DNA from: an uncultured Erysipelotrichaceae bacterium
GTDB taxonomy: Bacteria > Bacillota_I > Bacilli_A > Erysipelotrichales > Erysipelotrichaceae
Direction: 5' to 3'
Assembly: GCA_902784015.1 (NCBI GenBank)
Contig: CACZTC010000135.1
Span: 1 to 14,057 of the forward strand
Length of the DNA stretch: 14,057 nucleotides
Part shown: positions 8,049 through 14,057 of the stretch, in pieces
Numbering within the stretch: the first letter of the stretch is position 1
How the letters are laid out: every line of letters begins with the position of its first letter
The notes under the pieces: model-generated
The model's input: only the letters and a program-made list of their open reading frames with translations
The model's database searches: none
Told to the model about the DNA's origin: nothing
Translations under genes and position numbers: made by a program

Positions 8049-8980
8049 TAAGCTTTAACCCCCTGAGTTCTATTATCTATAACTTTTTGCATAACTAAAG
8101 TTTTTATTACATTAAATAAAGAGTATATAGTCCAATATAAAGACATTGCAGAAGGCCAAGTTAAACCAAATACAACAATCATCGCTACAAACATATATTG
8201 CATAGAATCTAATTGGCTACTTGTATCAGCAGGCTTTGTATGATGTCTTGCAGCCTCTTCCTTAGCTTTCTTTTTTTGTAGATATCTAGGTAAAAACATA
8301 GATATACTTTGGCATATTGTCATTACTATGAATAAGATGAGATATGGTAAACCTGCAGAGTTACCAGAGAATAATTGTCTAATACCATCTAATGGTGGAT
8401 TTTGTAAGGTGATACCTAAGAAATTACCTTTTTGTACAGCATAAGATCTATGAACTGCTTGATACATCGCAAATACAAGAGGTAATTGAATGAAAGTAAC
8501 TAAGATAGTACCAAGAGGATTAATATCATATTTTTTATAAATATTATTTATTTCTTGGTTCATGCGCATTTGAGAGGCTTGATCTCTTTTGCCTTCATAT
8601 TTTCTTTGAACCTTTTGAATCTCTGGTTGAATTATCTGCATTGTTTGGGAAGCAAGCGTAGATTTAAATGTAGCGATAGCTATTAAAGTATTTAACGCAA
8701 ATGTTACTACAACTACTGCTCCACCAACAGTTAATTTTGGTGTAAGGTTATTAATTAACCAAGAAAGTGGATAAACAATTAAAGCTTGGAACCAGTTTTC
8801 ATTAGCTAAAACTTCTTTAAAACTAGTTCTAAAAGTACCTTCACCAGAAACAACTTCATTCCATATATATATTGTTTGATTATTCTCATCTACTGGTGCT
8901 CTACATCCACTTAATGTAAAGATGGCAATCAAGATTACCGATAAGAATAATAGCTTTTTTGTATGTGAGCTAAGTTTCAT
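8048..8980 (-). CDS. yidC: Membrane protein insertase YidC/SpoIIIJ, lipoprotein form
   Basis: Inserts membrane proteins alone or with SecYEG. The 310-residue length fits the Gram-positive short form without the large periplasmic domain. A signal peptide ends in the lipobox LSGC, with C26 the likely lipidated residue. Hydrophobic segments follow at about 85-104, 155-175, 211-230 and 262-295, with a charged cytoplasmic hairpin in between (KVQRKYEGKRDQ, 123-134). QPEIQKVQRKY and INPLGTILVTFIQLPLVFAMYQA are clear family segments. N97 occupies the place where the groove arginine usually stands. The Shine-Dalgarno AGGAG is about 5 nt from the ATG. The gene lies 27 nt after rnpA; the small yidD gene often found there is absent. 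The last base of the stop is shared with the jag start. Confidence 0.96.
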   Translation of the reverse strand: MKLSSHTKKLLFLSVILIAIFTLSGCRAPVDENNQTIYIWNEVVSGEGTFRTSFKEVLANENWFQALIVYPLSWLINNLTPKLTVGGAVVVVTFALNTLIAIATFKSTLASQTMQIIQPEIQKVQRKYEGKRDQASQMRMNQEINNIYKKYDINPLGTILVTFIQLPLVFAMYQAVHRSYAVQKGNFLGITLQNPPLDGIRQLFSGNSAGLPYLILFIVMTICQSISMFLPRYLQKKKAKEEAARHHTKPADTSSQLDSMQYMFVAMIVVFGLTWPSAMSLYWTIYSLFNVIKTLVMQKVIDNRTQGVKA

Positions 8981-9007
8981 AATCTCTCCTAATATTTTTA
9001 TCTATAA

Positions 9008-9340
9008 CTATAATATTGTAGCTTTTATCATTACTTTTTCCAAGTAATTTTTATTGTCTTTAAAAGCTAAATTTAAATAGTTATGACGAATAATAAAGAC
9101 ACAATCATAAGGATACTCTTTAACATCAACTAAATCATTTAACATCATCCTAACTTGTCTTTTAATATGATTTCTGATGACCGCATTACCTATTTTCTTA
9201 GATAAGGTTATCCCCATTCTGCATTCTTCTTCCTTTTTCTCTTTAAAATACATGATAAAAGATGAATTAATAAGCTTTGTACCAGTATTTATTAATTCTT
9301 GGAATTCTTTTGATTTTTTAATGCGGTTTTTCTTCTTCAT
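9008..9340 (-). CDS. rnpA: Ribonuclease P protein component
   Basis: Protein subunit of RNase P, which matures tRNA 5' ends together with the RnpB RNA. From ATG 9340 it is 110 residues, within the family range. The basic N-terminus MKKKNRIKKSKEFQ and the RNR motif AVIRNHIKRQVR (about 53-64) are diagnostic, and the central cleft strand is represented by RMGITLSKKIG (41-51). A GTG at 9358 would add six hydrophobic residues, but it lies within the hairpin of the preceding terminator and gives an atypical N-terminus, so the ATG is preferred. Neither start has a good Shine-Dalgarno. The gene follows rpmH, separated by a terminator, so expression probably depends on read-through. Confidence 0.95.
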   Translation of the reverse strand: MKKKNRIKKSKEFQELINTGTKLINSSFIMYFKEKKEEECRMGITLSKKIGNAVIRNHIKRQVRMMLNDLVDVKEYPYDCVFIIRHNYLNLAFKDNKNYLEKVMIKATIL

Positions 9341-9347
9341 AATTAAT

Positions 9348-9373
9348 AAAAAAATCACCCTTAGGGTGACTTT
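9348..9373 (-). terminator. Intrinsic terminator/attenuator between rpmH and rnpA
   Basis: On the minus strand TCACCC and GGGTGA form a perfect 6-bp stem with a 3-nt loop, extended to about 10 bp by G-U and A-U pairs, and followed by seven T. It starts one base after the rpmH stop codon. Incomplete termination here would give much more rpmH than rnpA, yidC and jag transcript. Confidence 0.85.
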
Positions 9374-9374
9374 A

Positions 9375-9509
9375 TTAAGCAGATAATACCTTTCTACCTT
9401 TAGCGCGGCGTCTAGCTAATACTTTTCTACCGCCTACTGTCGCCATCCTAGCTCTGAAGCCATGGGTAGCTTTGGTTTTTCTCTTACTTGGTTGGTATGT
9501 TCTTTTCAT
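9375..9509 (-). CDS. rpmH: 50S ribosomal protein L34
   Basis: A 44-residue, very basic ribosomal protein of the large subunit that contacts 23S rRNA. The sequence has all the family hallmarks: [11 protein letters not shown] at the start, [10 protein letters not shown] in the middle, and [18 protein letters not shown] at the end. Two consecutive ATG codons are present (9512 and 9509). AGAGG is spaced 4 nt from the first and 7 nt from the second, and the family begins with a single Met before KRT, so 9509 is chosen. A good promoter lies about 30 nt upstream and a terminator follows directly. This gene has more G and C than its neighbours, as expected for an Arg-rich ribosomal protein. Confidence 0.97.
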   Translation of the reverse strand: MKRTYQPSKRKTKATHGFRARMATVGGRKVLARRRAKGRKVLSA

Positions 9510-9544
9510 CATGCCACCTCTTTCTATAAAAACAATGCTAATAA

Positions 9545-9573
9545 ATATTAAATAAAATAGGTAGAAAAGTCAA
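9545..9573 (-). promoter_or_regulatory. Sigma-A-type promoter for rpmH
   Basis: On the minus strand TTGACT (9573-9568) and TAATAT (9550-9545) are separated by exactly 17 nt. The predicted start is near 9538, giving a leader of about 29 nt with the Shine-Dalgarno AGAGG. Confidence 0.7.
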
Positions 9574-9577
9574 ATAA

Positions 9578-9598
9578 AGATAGGTTATTTACCTATCT
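9578..9598 (-). terminator. Probable terminator of the VanY-like gene
   Basis: On the minus strand AGATAGGT and ACCTATCT form an 8-bp perfect stem with a 5-nt loop, followed by TTATTT. The stem includes the last codons of the gene, with the stop at 9587-9585. The T tail is interrupted, so termination may be partial. It lies 5 bp from the rpmH -35. Confidence 0.6.
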
Positions 9599-10454
9599 CA
9601 TAGAATTCTTCCATTGTGATATCTTCTCCAATATTATGAATAGCTTCAGCAACTTCCTTACCAACATAGCGATAATGCCAAGGCATATATGTATAACCAG
9701 TAATATGTTCCTTGTCTTTTGGATATCTAAGAATAAAACCATATTTATAAGCATTTTCTCTTAACCACTTACTTGCATCAGTTTCTTCAAATGAAGTTGA
9801 ATTAGAAGGGCTAGCTGGATCATTAGTAAAATCAAAAGCTAAACCAGTTTGATGTTCGCTATAACCAGCTTTAGGGAAAGTTTTACTAGCTTCGCTTTCT
9901 CCTACTAATGAAACTCTATCTTCATATAAATCAATTTGCGTTTCATATGATATATAACCACTAGATAAATATAAAGTTATGCCTTCTTCTTTAGCTTTTT
10001 CTACCATCTCTTTCAAATCAGCAGCAGCTAATTCATTTACTTGAATAATATCGCTAGTACTTAATACATAAGGAGTAACTAAAGAATTAGGAACATAATC
10101 AGAAGGAAGAGAATAATTTTTGTTAACGATGAGAGTAGGACTACTTAGTTCAGTTAATTCTGCAGGTAAAGGGGTAGAAACAACTTCTTCAATCTCATCA
10201 GGATTAATCTCGACAGGTTTAGGAGTTGGTGGATAATAATGGAAATATAAGGATATTAGAAATAGACACGCAAAAAAAGCTAAAAGGGCTTTAATAAATT
10301 TCTCTTTTGTCCATTTCTTCTTTTCTTTTATTACAGGAATATCATCATTTCCTTTAATTGCGTCTAATTGACTTGTTAAAGAAGTAGATTCTTCCTCATC
10401 TGTTTTAATTTCTTTTATTTCTTCATTCATAAAGTTCAAAAACAATTCTATCAC
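9585..10454 (-). CDS. Membrane-anchored VanY-like D,D-carboxypeptidase (M15B family)
   Basis: Resembles zinc D-alanyl-D-alanine carboxypeptidases of the VanY/LdcB type, which trim peptidoglycan stem peptides outside the cell. From the GTG at 10454 it has 289 residues; ATG 10430 (residue 9) is an equally likely start, and neither has a clear Shine-Dalgarno. A charged cytoplasmic N-terminus is followed by Lys-rich KEKKKWTKEKFIK, one transmembrane helix (about 56-72) and a Pro-rich linker (75-100). The catalytic domain shows SSGYISYETQ (164-173), SEHQTGLAFDF (199-209, ligands H201 and D208) and PWHYRYVG (258-265, ligand H260). The residue three before the last His is Met (M257); the family has the catalytic Glu there (EPWH). 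Activity is therefore uncertain. It stands alone, divergent from the plus-strand operon, with its own terminator. Confidence 0.88.
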   Translation of the reverse strand: MIELFLNFMNEEIKEIKTDEEESTSLTSQLDAIKGNDDIPVIKEKKKWTKEKFIKALLAFFACLFLISLYFHYYPPTPKPVEINPDEIEEVVSTPLPAELTELSSPTLIVNKNYSLPSDYVPNSLVTPYVLSTSDIIQVNELAAADLKEMVEKAKEEGITLYLSSGYISYETQIDLYEDRVSLVGESEASKTFPKAGYSEHQTGLAFDFTNDPASPSNSTSFEETDASKWLRENAYKYGFILRYPKDKEHITGYTYMPWHYRYVGKEVAEAIHNIGEDITMEEFYEIGK

Positions 10455-10506
10455 AACAGAATAAATTAGCCCAAATGTTGTAAAATGATATGACAGAGGT
10501 AATAAA

Positions 10507-11277
10507 ATGAACGGACAAAACTTTTATATGTTTTATACATTATTTATTTATGCATTATTAATATTTATGGCACTTAGAATGTTTAATATCATCAAAGCCA
10601 GCAAAAGAGGAAGAGTAGTCGTAGAAGCTGTTCAAAAAGTAGCTGATGAAAATGAATTCTATGAATATATTAATGAGAATAAAGAAAAAGCAACGCCAGA
10701 TATTAAAACTAAATTAGAGATTATTGAATTATGGGGTAAAGCATTTCATAAAAATAATAAAAATTATGAGGAATTAGTTAATAAGCTTGAATTAAATAAT
10801 TTATTAGTTAACACAAATAAAGGAACTAGTATTGAAAGAGCTGAAGATGCTTTCTTCTATTTAGCTTTAGCTATACCTAATATGTTGTATGGAAATGGCT
10901 TAAATGAAGAAAGAAAGATGGTAAATAATAAATTAAAAGAAATAAAAGATGATATTAGTGATCAATTGGTTATAAATATTGGTGAAGCATGTAATAAATA
11001 TTATGACAATATTGATGATAAGGGACAAAGCTTCTTTGAAAAAGTATTAGAAGGAGATTATGGAGAATATAAATATTCCAAACAATTAATAGGTTTATAT
11101 AAAGAGATATGTAATGCGATGTTATATAAGATATATGATGAAAAAGGGGATGAAAGAAAAGCAGAATATAAAGATTCTTTAGATTTATTCGCAACTAGAG
11201 GAGTAGGCGAAAGATGGCTTAAGGCGATAGATCTAGAAGTAAATAATGAAGTAGAAATAGAAGAAGAGAAAGAATGA
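10507..11277 (+). CDS. Uncharacterised protein with one N-terminal membrane helix
   Basis: I do not recognise this 256-residue protein. It has a hydrophobic helix at about residues 6-26, followed by positive residues (KASKRGR, 30-36). This suggests an outside N-terminus and a cytoplasmic remainder of about 220 residues. That remainder looks largely helical, rich in Lys, Glu and Asn, and ends in an acidic run (VEIEEEKE). No catalytic motif, nucleotide-binding loop or zinc ligand set is visible. The start ATG has AGAGGT about 6 nt upstream; no convincing promoter is seen in the 52-nt divergent gap. Its TGA stop overlaps the pth start (ATGA), so it is translationally coupled to pth and mfd and is a real gene. 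It may be lineage-specific. Confidence 0.85.
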   Translation: MNGQNFYMFYTLFIYALLIFMALRMFNIIKASKRGRVVVEAVQKVADENEFYEYINENKEKATPDIKTKLEIIELWGKAFHKNNKNYEELVNKLELNNLLVNTNKGTSIERAEDAFFYLALAIPNMLYGNGLNEERKMVNNKLKEIKDDISDQLVINIGEACNKYYDNIDDKGQSFFEKVLEGDYGEYKYSKQLIGLYKEICNAMLYKIYDEKGDERKAEYKDSLDLFATRGVGERWLKAIDLEVNNEVEIEEEKE

Positions 11278-11870
11278 AATTAATAGTAGGTTTAGGTAAT
11301 CCAGGCAAAAAATATCAAAAGACAAGACATAATAGTGGTTTTATTGTGCTTGATGGGATTGCGAAAAAATTAAATATTAATATTGAAAAAGAAAAATTTT
11401 CTTCTTTAATTGCGAAAACAAAAATAAAAGAGGAACAAGTAATCTTAATGAAACCATTAACCTATATGAATGATTCAGGTCGAGCAGTTATAGAAGTTGT
11501 TAAATATTATGATATTCAAAAAGAAGATATTCTTATTATCCATGATGATATGGATATGGTAACCGGCGCCTTAAGAATAAAAAAAGAAGGAAAAAGTGGC
11601 GGCCAAAAAGGCATGCAATCAATTATTGATGCTTTAGGAAGTAATGAAATAGCTAGAATCAAGATAGGAGTAGGGCATAGCGAAATCGGCAATCATGATG
11701 TAGTTCCTGATTGGGTCTTATCTAAAGTACCTAAAGAAGAAAAAGAAATTTATGATAAAGCTATTAATAATGCGATAGACGGCGCTATAGCATGGGTGAA
11801 TGAAGACATAGAAAAAGTGATGTCTAAATATAATATAAGAATAAAAAAGGAGAAAGAGGATAAAGAATAA
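11274..11870 (+). CDS. pth: Peptidyl-tRNA hydrolase
   Basis: Releases tRNA from prematurely dropped peptidyl-tRNA by cleaving the ester bond, and is essential in most bacteria. The length, 198 residues, is normal. Active-site residues are visible: N9 in GLGNPGKKY, catalytic H19 in TRHNSGF, N66 in KPLTYMNDSG, and D91 in IIHDDMD. The usual GGHNG loop is GGQKG here (Q111, K112), changing the position of the conserved Asn (E. coli N114). The start overlaps the stop of the upstream membrane protein by 4 nt. Its last codons carry the Shine-Dalgarno and probable start of mfd. The pth-mfd pairing is common in Firmicutes. Confidence 0.97.
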   Translation: MKLIVGLGNPGKKYQKTRHNSGFIVLDGIAKKLNINIEKEKFSSLIAKTKIKEEQVILMKPLTYMNDSGRAVIEVVKYYDIQKEDILIIHDDMDMVTGALRIKKEGKSGGQKGMQSIIDALGSNEIARIKIGVGHSEIGNHDVVPDWVLSKVPKEEKEIYDKAINNAIDGAIAWVNEDIEKVMSKYNIRIKKEKEDKE

Positions 11871-14057
11871 AGAGGAAGTAAATGGTTGGCTACGCGAGCT
11901 ATTAAAAGATAATGAAGCAATTAATAAATTAATAAATGAAGAAGATATAAGTACCCATTCACAGATTGAAGAAGTATTAATTGTAGCGATGGCCTATTTA
12001 GAAAAGAAAAGGCCAATTGTAGTAGTCAAAGAAAATTTATATCAAGCTGAGCGCTTTTATCAAAAATTAAGACCCCTGGTCTTAGAAGGAGAGAGCGCAC
12101 TTTTTGGTGCAGATGAATCCTTAAGAGTGGAAGCGATAGCCTCATCTCCAGAACTAAAAGCTATGCAAGTGGAGACTTTAGCTAAGCTATATGAAAAGCC
12201 TAATCAAATAATTGTGACTTGTCCTTCAGCTTTATTAAGATATTTACCTCTGCCACAACATTTTAAAGATTTATGCTTAGATATCGAAGTTGATACAGAA
12301 GCTAGTATAGACGAAATAATAAATAAATTAAGATTGGCAGGCTATGAGAAAGTATCGCATATTGATCATCCTTTAACATTCGCAAGTAGAGGAGGTATTA
12401 TTGATGTTTATTCAATCAATTATGATATGCCAATAAGAATAGAATTCTTTGATACTATGATTGAATCAATCCGCTTCTTTGATGTCTTATCACAGCGTAC
12501 TATTTCAACCACCAATAAAATAAGAATAGTTCCAGCTTCAACTGTTTTATTTAGTGAAGAAGGTATTATTGAAATCGAAGAAAAAGTTAGACAAGAATTC
12601 ATTAAAGAGAATGATGATATATTAAGTGAACATATTAATAATGATATTAATTTAATTAAACAAGGAATCATCGATAAAAGTTTTTATCCATATATGGGCT
12701 TAGTTAAAGAAGAAGGCTCTCTTTTAGATTATATGGATAATCCGTTAGTAATATTAGCTGATGAAGAAAGAATATTAGAAGCAGAAAAGAAATTACATAT
12801 TGATACTATTCAATATGTACAAGATATGCATAGCGAAAAGAAATTATTAAATAAATATGATTTATGGCTAGACTATCATCGCCTAATTGATAATACAAAG
12901 AATGTTAGATTTATACCTTTTGGCGATAATATATCTGGCATAGAAGAAATATATTTACCTAATGAAAGCTTAGCCACCAAAATAAATATAATAAATAAAG
13001 ATGAAAAAGCTATTGTTGTATTAGAAGAAAAAGAAAGCGCTAGATTTATTGATACATGCTTAGAAGAGAATATTAAATATTCTTTATTAATTAATAATGA
13101 AATAAATGAGGGAATCAATTTAGTAATAGATGATTATGTTCAAGGCTTTAATATTACTTCCAAGAATATAAAAGTATATACAGCGCAAGAATTATTTGAG
13201 ATACATTATCATAAATCAAGATTTGAAAAGAAATTTAGAAATGCGGAAATAATACATGATTATAACGAATTAGAAAAAGGTGATTATGTAGTCCATGCAT
13301 CATATGGGGTAGGGCAATATTTAGGTATTGTCGAAAAAGAAGTTAATGGAGCAATTAAAGATTATTTAGAAATTGTTTATCGCGGCAATAATAAGTTAAT
13401 GGTACCCTTAGAACAATTCCGTTTAGTTAGAAAGTTTATTTCGCGCGAAGGTGTAATTCCTAAACTTAATAAGATAGGCTCAAATGAGTGGCAAAAGACT
13501 AAAGAGAGAATACAAAATAGTGTTGAAAATATCGCAGAAAGATTAATTGAATTATATGTTGATAGAGAAGAAGATATAGGCTTTGCCTTCTCTAAAGATA
13601 ATGAATTATCAGCTAAATTTGAAGCAGCTTTTCCTCATGAACTAACTAGCGATCAAATAACTGCAGTTAAAGAAATAAAAAAAGATATGGAGAAAGCTAA
13701 GCCGATGGATAGATTAGTTTGTGGAGATGTTGGCTTTGGTAAAACGGAAATATCAATTATCGCTAGTTTTAAAGCTATTTCAGATAATAAACAAGTAGCG
13801 ATGCTTTGCCCTACAACCATCCTATCTGAACAACATTTCAAGACTTATAAAAGTAGATATGAAGATTATCCCGTAAGAATAGAAGTTTTAAATCGCTTTG
13901 TTTCATATAAAGCCCAAAAGAAAATATTAGAAGATTTAAAAGAAGGCAAAATAGATATATTAATAGGAACTCATCGTATCTTATCTAAAGATGTCATCTT
14001 TAAAGATTTAGGTCTTTTGGTAGTAGATGAAGAGCAGCGCTTTGGTGTTCTACAAAA
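11860..14057 (+). CDS. mfd: Transcription-repair coupling factor Mfd, N-terminal 732 residues (3' end outside window)
   Basis: Superfamily-2 translocase that removes stalled RNA polymerase and recruits UvrA for transcription-coupled repair. The visible part holds the UvrB-like N-terminal module, with ASPELKAMQVETL-like text and FASRGGIIDVYS (about 174-185). The RNA-polymerase-interacting domain follows from about residue 468 (LEKGDYVVHASYGVGQY). The first translocase lobe has Walker A GDVGFGKTE (622-630) and the DEEQ box (723-726). The window ends just after that box, and the full family length is about 1100-1200 residues. No ATG, GTG or TTG occurs in frame before the ATG at 11989, which would delete conserved sequence. 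ATA at 11860 follows AGGAG with 7 nt spacing and gives a family-like start (MKNKEEVNGWLRELL), so I take it as the start. It overlaps pth by 11 nt. Confidence 0.93.
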   Translation, partial: MKNKEEVNGWLRELLKDNEAINKLINEEDISTHSQIEEVLIVAMAYLEKKRPIVVVKENLYQAERFYQKLRPLVLEGESALFGADESLRVEAIASSPELKAMQVETLAKLYEKPNQIIVTCPSALLRYLPLPQHFKDLCLDIEVDTEASIDEIINKLRLAGYEKVSHIDHPLTFASRGGIIDVYSINYDMPIRIEFFDTMIESIRFFDVLSQRTISTTNKIRIVPASTVLFSEEGIIEIEEKVRQEFIKENDDILSEHINNDINLIKQGIIDKSFYPYMGLVKEEGSLLDYMDNPLVILADEERILEAEKKLHIDTIQYVQDMHSEKKLLNKYDLWLDYHRLIDNTKNVRFIPFGDNISGIEEIYLPNESLATKINIINKDEKAIVVLEEKESARFIDTCLEENIKYSLLINNEINEGINLVIDDYVQGFNITSKNIKVYTAQELFEIHYHKSRFEKKFRNAEIIHDYNELEKGDYVVHASYGVGQYLGIVEKEVNGAIKDYLEIVYRGNNKLMVPLEQFRLVRKFISREGVIPKLNKIGSNEWQKTKERIQNSVENIAERLIELYVDREEDIGFAFSKDNELSAKFEAAFPHELTSDQITAVKEIKKDMEKAKPMDRLVCGDVGFGKTEISIIASFKAISDNKQVAMLCPTTILSEQHFKTYKSRYEDYPVRIEVLNRFVSYKAQKKILEDLKEGKIDILIGTHRILSKDVIFKDLGLLVVDEEQRFGVLQ

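Noticed and set aside
9341..9358. GTG start for rnpA at 9358
   Set aside because: It sits in the terminator hairpin and adds MIFLLI, unlike known RnpA starts; the ATG at 9340 fits the family.
9177..9386. Plus-strand open frame over rnpA and the rpmH-rnpA terminator
   Set aside because: It is a shadow of rnpA on the opposite strand, with no Shine-Dalgarno and a low-complexity product.
10455..10506. Second origin or strong divergent promoter at the strand switch
   Set aside because: The 52-nt gap has no DnaA box and no convincing -35/-10 pair in either direction.
10970..11194. Minus-strand open frame of 74 codons
   Set aside because: It is antisense to the 10507-11277 gene; the His/Tyr/Leu-rich product is typical of a reversed AT-rich coding strand.
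11882..11905. Seven-codon ORF (MVGYASY) as the real mfd start with a frameshift
   Set aside because: There is no slippery heptamer before its stop, and the SD-spaced ATA in the mfd frame explains the gene more simply. An indel error remains possible.
12420..13841. Three minus-strand open frames (12420-12671, 12876-13118, 13653-13841)
   Set aside because: All lie antisense to mfd and show only Ser/Ile/Leu-rich shadow sequence.

Overview
The window is a chromosomal replication-origin region from an AT-rich Firmicute of the Bacilli/Erysipelotrichia/Mollicutes-related type. The evidence is the gene set gyrA–gyrB–recF–S4(yaaA)–dnaN–dnaA–[oriC]–jag–yidC–rnpA–rpmH, a Shine-Dalgarno of the AAGGAGG type, and very A/T-biased codon use. 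TGA works as a stop (the S4 gene and the 10507 gene both end in TGA inside ATGA overlaps) and Trp is TGG, so this is the standard bacterial code, not the mycoplasma code. A VanY-type peptidase implies a peptidoglycan wall. Species cannot be assigned from the sequence alone. No sporulation gene, mobile element, CRISPR array, tRNA or rRNA is visible.

Layout. Positions 1-6876 hold the replication-initiation and gyrase cluster, all on the minus strand: dnaA (5497-6876), dnaN, the small S4 protein, recF, gyrB and the first 281 codons of gyrA, which runs off the left edge. A terminator follows dnaN, and a TATAAT-type promoter restarts transcription for S4-recF-gyrB-gyrA. Positions 6877-7283 are the only large non-coding stretch: an AT-rich region with two perfect and four near-perfect DnaA boxes, the likely oriC. 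Positions 7284-9509 hold rpmH-rnpA-yidC-jag, also on the minus strand, with a promoter before rpmH, an intrinsic terminator between rpmH and rnpA, and another at the end of jag. A membrane-anchored VanY-like D,D-carboxypeptidase (9585-10454) also lies on the minus strand. At about 10480 the coding strand switches. The plus strand then carries an unrecognised one-TM protein, pth and mfd as an overlapping operon; mfd runs off the right edge.

Working together, dnaA, dnaN, recF and gyrBA start and sustain replication at the neighbouring origin. rpmH-rnpA-yidC-jag joins ribosome, RNase P and membrane-insertion functions. pth-mfd supplies peptidyl-tRNA recycling and transcription-coupled repair.

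Most of the window is conserved housekeeping DNA and I do not see a new multi-gene system. The points worth a second look are: the rpmH-jag block is reversed relative to the Bacillus arrangement and faces the origin; mfd appears to start at an AUA codon; gyrA and gyrB both carry residues that match known quinolone-resistance substitutions; the VanY-like protein has Met where the catalytic Glu is expected; and YidC has Asn where the groove Arg is expected.
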